Shown here piece by piece: positions 60,354-64,000 of a stretch of 64,000 nt of DNA. Below the pieces are notes generated by a model, which was not told the DNA's origin, did no database searches, and saw only the letters and a program-made list of their open reading frames with translations. How positions within the stretch are numbered: position 1 is the first letter of the stretch; each line of letters opens with the position of its first letter. The position numbers and the translations under genes were made by a program. This DNA comes from CAZAMB01 sp964501365 (GTDB taxonomy: Bacteria; Planctomycetota; Phycisphaerae; UBA1845): positions 124,001 through 188,000 of the forward strand of contig CAZCST010000016.1 in assembly GCA_964501365.1 (NCBI GenBank). The letters run 5' to 3'.

Positions 60354-60584
60354 GTGACGATCACGATCAAGTATTGCACGCAGTGAAATTACCTGCCAAA
60401 GGCCGCCGGTCTGGCGGCTGCGATCAAGAAACAGTTCGGCGTCGATTCCAAGCTGATCGAAGGATCAGGCGGCGTCTTCGATGTTCACGTGGACGGCAAG
60501 CAGATCTGGAGCAAGCACGATGTTGGCCGCTTCCCCGATGACAAGGAAATTCTCGATACGATCAAGGCGCTTCCGACGAAATAG
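60354..60584 (+). CDS. SelW/Rdx-type selenoprotein (UGA encodes selenocysteine)
   Basis: Read from GTG 60354 (AAGGAGCGAGCCA before it) with the in-frame TGA at 60384-60386 taken as selenocysteine, the frame stays open to TAG 60582-60584 and gives 76 aa: VTITIKYCTQ-U-NYLPKAAGLAAAIKK and so on, with EGSGGVFDVHVDGKQIWSK and GRFPDDKEI. KYC-x-x-U is the CxxU redox motif of the SelW/SelT/SelH (Rdx) family, and the GGVFDV and IWSK-x-x-x-GRFP parts are also its hallmarks. These thioredoxin-like proteins act in redox control. A hairpin 16 bases after the TGA fits a bacterial SECIS. Normal gene finders miss it because of the stop. It follows rho after about 107 bases. Confidence 0.85.
60402..60418 (+). 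promoter_or_regulatory. Bacterial SECIS-like hairpin
   Basis: GCCGCC-GGTCT-GGCGGC is a perfect 6-bp stem with loop GGTCT, about 15 bases after the TGA at 60384-60386. In E. coli fdhF the selenocysteine hairpin has a GGUCU-containing loop at about this distance, where SelB binds; the loop resemblance is striking. Confidence 0.75.
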
Positions 60585-60590
60585 CGACGC

Positions 60591-61016
60591 TTACGCCTCA
60601 AGATCGAGGTGAAGCTGTCCGTCCTTGTCGGTCCTGATGCCGGGTGGATTCTTTTTCTCGTCCTGATTGTCCTTGCGGGATTCGTCCTCGCCGAGTTCGC
60701 GTCCCTGGCTGCCGGTTCCTTCCGTGTCGCCATAGACCCGTGAATCCGCATCGGTGGTTTCCACCGTGTTCCCGGCATCGGTGACCGACTTGGCGTGCTG
60801 GCGAATCGCGTTATGCTGCCCCGCCCGACGGGCTTCGCCGGCCTCAGCGGCATCGCGGGCTTGGAGCGGCGCACCCGCAAACGACGACGCAATCGGTGAA
60901 GGGCCATCGGCCATGCAGCATGTATCGGAATGACAACCGGAACAGCATGAACAGGGTGACTCCGGCGTCCACCAGTCCACAGGTGTTTTCGCCGATTCCG
61001 ACGGTTCCGCGTGCAT
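60591..61016 (-). CDS. Cys-rich hypothetical protein
   Basis: 141 aa from ATG 61016, read on the other strand directly after the selenoprotein stop. Begins MHAEPSESAKTPVDWWTPESPCSCCSGCHSDTCC, with six Cys in one cluster. The middle is Ala/Arg-rich helix (RDAAEAGEARRAGQHNAIRQ), the end charged (VYGDTEGTGSQGRELGEDE, then DKDGQLHLDLEA). The VETTD...VYGDTEGTGSQGR style end recurs in unannotated planctomycete proteins as far as I recall, which supports a real gene. Function unknown; the Cys cluster could bind metal. Confidence 0.6.
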   Translation of the reverse strand: MHAEPSESAKTPVDWWTPESPCSCCSGCHSDTCCMADGPSPIASSFAGAPLQARDAAEAGEARRAGQHNAIRQHAKSVTDAGNTVETTDADSRVYGDTEGTGSQGRELGEDESRKDNQDEKKNPPGIRTDKDGQLHLDLEA

Positions 61017-61121
61017 TCATTGGGCAAATTGCGATCGATCGCGCCTTGTGAAATTGCGCCATCGCTTTTACTCTCGCGTGGCCCGGTCAGTTGGGTGCAA
61101 GGCTCCAGAGTTGCGGATTCT

Positions 61122-61946
61122 ATGCCTCTTTACGATCAACACCTTCATTCTCGACACTCTTGCGATTGCAAGACAGAGCCGCGCGCCAACGTGGAGTCGG
61201 CCATCACAAGGGGGCTCGCCGGACTGACCTTCACTGAGCACTTCGACACCCACCCGCTCGACTTCCCGGGCTGCGTGTTCGACTACGCGGATTACTCCGC
61301 GAGCATCGATCGCTGCCGCGAAGAATTCGGTTCGCAAATCTTCATCGGCAAAGGCATTGAGGTCTGCTACCAGCCGCAACGAATGGATTACATTCTCAAC
61401 TTTCTCGACAAGCATTCCTTCGACATGGTCATGCTGAGCCTCCACTACTTTTCCGGAGTTCCGATCCACGTAAAGGATAACTGGGAGGGGATCGACGCCG
61501 TCGCGGGCACGCGCCAATATCTGGAGGACATGCTGGCCGCAATCCAATTCGTGGAAAAGCTGCACGCCAGACGAGGCCGCGTCTTCGACGTGCTGGGCCA
61601 CCTCGACGTGGTCAAACGCTACACGCTGCGCTATTACGGAACGTACGACGTTTCGCCCAACGCCGACCTCATCGACGAAATTCTTCGCGCCTGCATTGCC
61701 GCCGACCTGACTCCCGAAATCAACACGTCGTCACTTCGACAGGGCCTCACCGAAACCATGCCCAACGCCGCGACCATCCGCCGCTACGCCGAACTTGGCG
61801 GCAAGGCCATCTCGTTTGGCTCGGATTCTCACAGCGCCGAAACCATCGGCGCGGGATTCGACACGGCCGCGACCATGCTGCGCAGCGCCGGCCTGCAGGG
61901 CCTGGCCGTCTTCAAAAACCGGGAACGCACGATCGCACCTGTGTAG
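61122..61946 (+). CDS. PHP-domain histidinol-phosphatase-like hydrolase
   Basis: ATG 61122 gives MPLYDQHLHSRHSCDCKTEPRANVESAI. Metal-binding His/Asp/Glu of the PHP domain are in DQHLHSRHS, LTFTEHFDTHPLD, MLSLHYF, LGHLDVVKRY and GSDSHSAE. The layout fits the HisK/HisJ-type histidinol phosphatase family; other substrates are possible. 274 aa, cytosolic. Convergent with lpxB with 27 bases between stops. Confidence 0.85.
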   Translation: MPLYDQHLHSRHSCDCKTEPRANVESAITRGLAGLTFTEHFDTHPLDFPGCVFDYADYSASIDRCREEFGSQIFIGKGIEVCYQPQRMDYILNFLDKHSFDMVMLSLHYFSGVPIHVKDNWEGIDAVAGTRQYLEDMLAAIQFVEKLHARRGRVFDVLGHLDVVKRYTLRYYGTYDVSPNADLIDEILRACIAADLTPEINTSSLRQGLTETMPNAATIRRYAELGGKAISFGSDSHSAETIGAGFDTAATMLRSAGLQGLAVFKNRERTIAPV

Positions 61947-61973
61947 AGGCGAACAGCCTTTTCTCTTCAAGGC

Positions 61974-63188
61974 TTAGTGGTGACGATCGACGAGTTCCAC
62001 GAGCATTTTCGCCGCATTTTTCGCAGCACTGGGACCTCGCAGCGGCGAGACGATGCCTGCCAGTTCTTCCGTCATCTCACTGCGCAATTGTGGATTTTCC
62101 AGCAGTTCGATTGCCTTGGCCGCGATCGGCTCCGTCGATCGGTAATACGGCATGAATTCCGGAACGATCTCTTCATCCGCCAGAATGTTCGGCAGCGACA
62201 GGAAGGGAGTGCGAATCATGAACCGCGCGATCAGATTGTAGAACAGCGGCGACGACTGATACATCACGACCATTGGCCTCTGACGAAACGCGACCTCCAG
62301 CGCCGTCGTCCCGGAGGCCACCAGCACCAACTCCGCCGCTTCGATCAAATCCTCACGACGGCTGGGGAACATTTCGCATCGCACTTGTGAACGTTGCACC
62401 GCGGCCGCCACGATCGGCGCGACATTCGGCCCGGCCACCGACACGCCGAAGTACGCACGCGGAAATCGCTCCGCAATCCGCCGCGCCACTTCCAATTGAT
62501 CCGGCAAAATGGACTGCACAACGTGCTTTCGCGATCCCGGCAGCAGCGCGATCACCGGCGCGCCCTTCGCACGAATTTCGCGCACCTTCGCTGCGTCGGG
62601 CCGCTCCGCCTCAACCTGGTCCGCCAGCGGATGCCCCACCCATCGCGCCTCCACACCCTGATTGCGAAAATATTCCTCCTCGAAGGGGAAAATCACGGCC
62701 ACTTTGTCGCAGCGATTCCGCAGCTTGTGAATCCGGTACGCCCCCCACGCCCACATCTGCGGCGCGATGTAGTACATCACCGGGACGCCTGCGGCCTGAG
62801 CTTTGGCGGCCAGCGGCAGGTGCAGCGTCGGGCTGTCGATCACCACAGCCGCCGCAAACGGGTTCATCCGCAGATACCGTCCGGCCGCTGACAGCATCTT
62901 CGCCGCCCGACCCGCGACCTTCAGCGCACCGAGCAGCATGCCCGCATGGGAAGTCATGTCGAAGATGGATTCGCACCCCGCGGCTACCATCTTCGGACCG
63001 GCCACGCCCACGAACCGCAGATCGCCGCGCATCTGCCGTGCCGCCTTGATGAGGTCGGCCCCATGCTGATCCGCGCTCGGCTCGGCCGCGCTGATGAATA
63101 CAAGCGTCTCGCGCGGCTTCGGCTGGGCCGTCCCATGCGACCCCCCATGCGCGCCTTCCTGGTGATGTCCGTGCCCTTCGCCGTGCAT
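61974..63188 (-). CDS. lpxB: Lipid-A-disaccharide synthase with His-rich N-terminus
   Basis: Condenses UDP-2,3-diacylglucosamine with lipid X at the inner membrane. GT-B enzyme with the known motifs: FISAAEPSADQHGADLI, VIDSPTLHLPLA, MYYIAPQMWAWG, LLPGSRKHVV and VASGTTALEVAFRQRPMVVMYQ, then NILADEEIVPEF. ATG 63188 is chosen; it gives a leader MHGEGHGHHQEGAHGGSHG in front of the usual ETLVFISAAEPS start. This His/Gly-rich tail is not in the family norm and could bind metal. 404 aa. Its presence indicates an outer membrane with lipid A. Confidence 0.93.
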   Translation of the reverse strand: MHGEGHGHHQEGAHGGSHGTAQPKPRETLVFISAAEPSADQHGADLIKAARQMRGDLRFVGVAGPKMVAAGCESIFDMTSHAGMLLGALKVAGRAAKMLSAAGRYLRMNPFAAAVVIDSPTLHLPLAAKAQAAGVPVMYYIAPQMWAWGAYRIHKLRNRCDKVAVIFPFEEEYFRNQGVEARWVGHPLADQVEAERPDAAKVREIRAKGAPVIALLPGSRKHVVQSILPDQLEVARRIAERFPRAYFGVSVAGPNVAPIVAAAVQRSQVRCEMFPSRREDLIEAAELVLVASGTTALEVAFRQRPMVVMYQSSPLFYNLIARFMIRTPFLSLPNILADEEIVPEFMPYYRSTEPIAAKAIELLENPQLRSEMTEELAGIVSPLRGPSAAKNAAKMLVELVDRHH

Positions 63189-63460
63189 TGCTCGCGGAGT
63201 ATACGCCAACTCGCGGGGTTCGCAGCCATGGGCGGGGAAGGCGGCAGGAAGGGGGGACGAAGGGAGCACGAAGGGGTCCGCGAAGGCAGGAAAACCGCGA
63301 TTGCAGGTGAGAAAACACAGTTTTTGGATGAAGTGCCGGGAGCGGATGGGTTCGTTCGCGCATTTTTTGTTTCGCCCTGCAGAGGGGGTTCATTCGATGG
63401 CGGCGCGGCGAAGGGTGGTACCACGGCGTGTGCGCGCAGAGATTGCCCGGTCGAATGCAT

Positions 63461-63514
63461 CAACCTCAATAACATCGTGGGCGCGCGGATTTGGTTGCGG
63501 GATTGCAATCAGCG
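63461..63514 (+). repeat. AACATCG-GCGCGCG repeat, copy C
   Basis: CAACCTCAATAACATCG, then GCGCGCGGATTTGG and GATTGCAATCAGCG; same order of blocks as 33681-33731 and 33835-33890. Confidence 0.5.
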
Positions 63515-63540
63515 AGAAGCGGTAGTTTACAAGGCAGTCG

Positions 63541-63563
63541 TGGTGCATCAAGATGCACCCTAC
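63541..63563. repeat. GTAGGGTGCATC palindromic repeat, copy 3 (inverted)
   Basis: The reverse complement is identical over 23 bases to 22276-22298 and 37371-37393. Confidence 0.85.
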
Positions 63564-63757
63564 AGGGCTTTGGCCACCCCACCGGTTAGAGCCTAACAAA
63601 GGATGGTTTTTCCCGGACGAGGAAAGCTTGTTAATGACTGGGGCGAATTTAGTCCGAATAATGTTTCGGGTATGCTCGACTGCTAGACTCATCGAAACGG
63701 CAGCGAGCGCGCGAACATCGCCTTATGTTGACTTAAGGAGGTAGAAGCGATATCGTG

Positions 63758-63799
63758 ATGGTTAGATGTTGTTTGGGGGCTCGTTTGCTAGCAATTTGA
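63758..63799 (+). CDS. Possible leader peptide ORF
   Basis: AAGGAGGT (63735-63742) is a perfect ribosome-binding site, and GTG 63755/ATG 63758 follow. The ORF codes MVRCCLGARLLAI and stops at 63799. A CCCTTG-TAG-CAAGGG palindrome lies just after. It is placed 116 bases before the next gene and could be a leader; equally it may be chance. Confidence 0.35.
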   Translation: MVRCCLGARLLAI

Positions 63800-63914
63800 T
63801 TGCTCATGTGGATGCAAGCCCCTTGTAGCAAGGGACCATTAGTATTGTGGTCACGTTTCTAACAAGCATATCCCCGCCCTTGCGTAGGTTCTTGTAGTCC
63901 ATGTGGAGAGACCA

Positions 63915-64000
63915 ATGTCTGCTATCTCATCTAATACAAATGTGCATGAAGATAGAGGCGTAGTGGACGAAAAGTTCGCCGGTGGGCTTGGACCTGTTAT
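63915..64000 (+). CDS. Start of an unidentified gene (3' partial)
   Basis: GTGGAGAGACCA before ATG 63915, then MSAISSNTNVHEDRGVVDEK FAGGLGPV to the window end without a stop. Only 28 codons are visible; the AT-richer sequence differs from the host genes. No family can be named. Confidence 0.55.
   Translation, partial: MSAISSNTNVHEDRGVVDEKFAGGLGPV

Larger units (their letters stand above)
63189..63914. other. Gap with repeats and possible leader ORF
   Basis: No clear gene until 63915. It contains a GCGCGCG-type repeat (63461-63514), the inverted GTAGGGTGCATC copy (63541-63563), and a strong ribosome-binding site with a 13-codon ORF (63758-63799). Confidence 0.55.

Noticed and set aside
60384..60386. 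TGA as a disabling mutation of a small redox gene
   Set aside because: The stop is exactly at the U position of CxxU, the frame resumes with family motifs, and a SECIS-like hairpin follows.
60260..60541. 93-codon frame over the selenoprotein region in another frame
   Set aside because: It has no ribosome-binding site or motif, whereas the frame with the TGA has family motifs and a SECIS-like hairpin.

Overview
The window comes from a Gram-negative, GC-rich bacterium that is most likely a planctomycete, with Phycisphaerae-like relatives as the best guess. This rests on gene style, not on a marker gene: large secreted proteins with FG-GAP, thrombospondin type 3 and dockerin-like Asp-rich modules, IPTL-CTERM tails, a prepilin-type protein, a full inner and outer membrane gene set (Lgt, YidC, TatC, LpxB, TolC) and many dispersed palindromic repeats. 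No rRNA, tRNA or CRISPR array was seen.

Layout. 1-3464: secreted repeat proteins and a pilin-like protein. 3510-14829: housekeeping block with lgt, tsaB, a phosphoesterase, yidC, tatC, hslV-hslU, murQ, lipoproteins and a CxxCxxCC protein. 15062-25234: a large subtilase, then tolC-type, hlyD-type and MacB-like ATPase genes for an envelope exporter that has no permease gene here, then a secreted protein. 25271-26599: an arsR-arsM arsenic methylation unit with a clear promoter. 26606-36267: a vanadium-haloperoxidase-like secreted enzyme, a radical SAM protein, a very large calcium-binding repeat protein, a truncated propeptide-like protein and an IPTL-CTERM protein. 36316-39032: a repeat-rich island with an ABC-ATPase/acetyltransferase fusion gene crossed by repeat elements and a holin-like small protein. 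39035-50272: a prolyl oligopeptidase, a secreted paralogue of the subtilase C-terminus, a short UvrC, MazG, a sugar epimerase, a YXWGXW protein and a saccharopine-dehydrogenase-like enzyme. 50342-51994: a tightly coupled TcmP and three-Cys-motif (DUF5131, phage Gp37/Gp68) pair, apparently transferred. 52144-57395: small membrane, GNAT, TPR and secreted proteins. 58022-63188: coaE, rho, a selenoprotein of the SelW/Rdx type whose UGA breaks the reading frame, a PHP phosphatase and lpxB. The last 700 bases hold repeats, a possible leader ORF and the start of a gene that runs off the window.

The most notable items are the hidden selenoprotein with a bacterial SECIS-like hairpin (60354-60584), the TcmP/three-Cys pair (50342-51994), and the ABC-GNAT gene that reads through several palindromic repeat elements (36737-38488). 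Other points of interest are a C-terminal module shared by two distant secreted proteins, a UvrC lacking its C-terminal HhH region, and TatC and Lgt proteins with large insertions.
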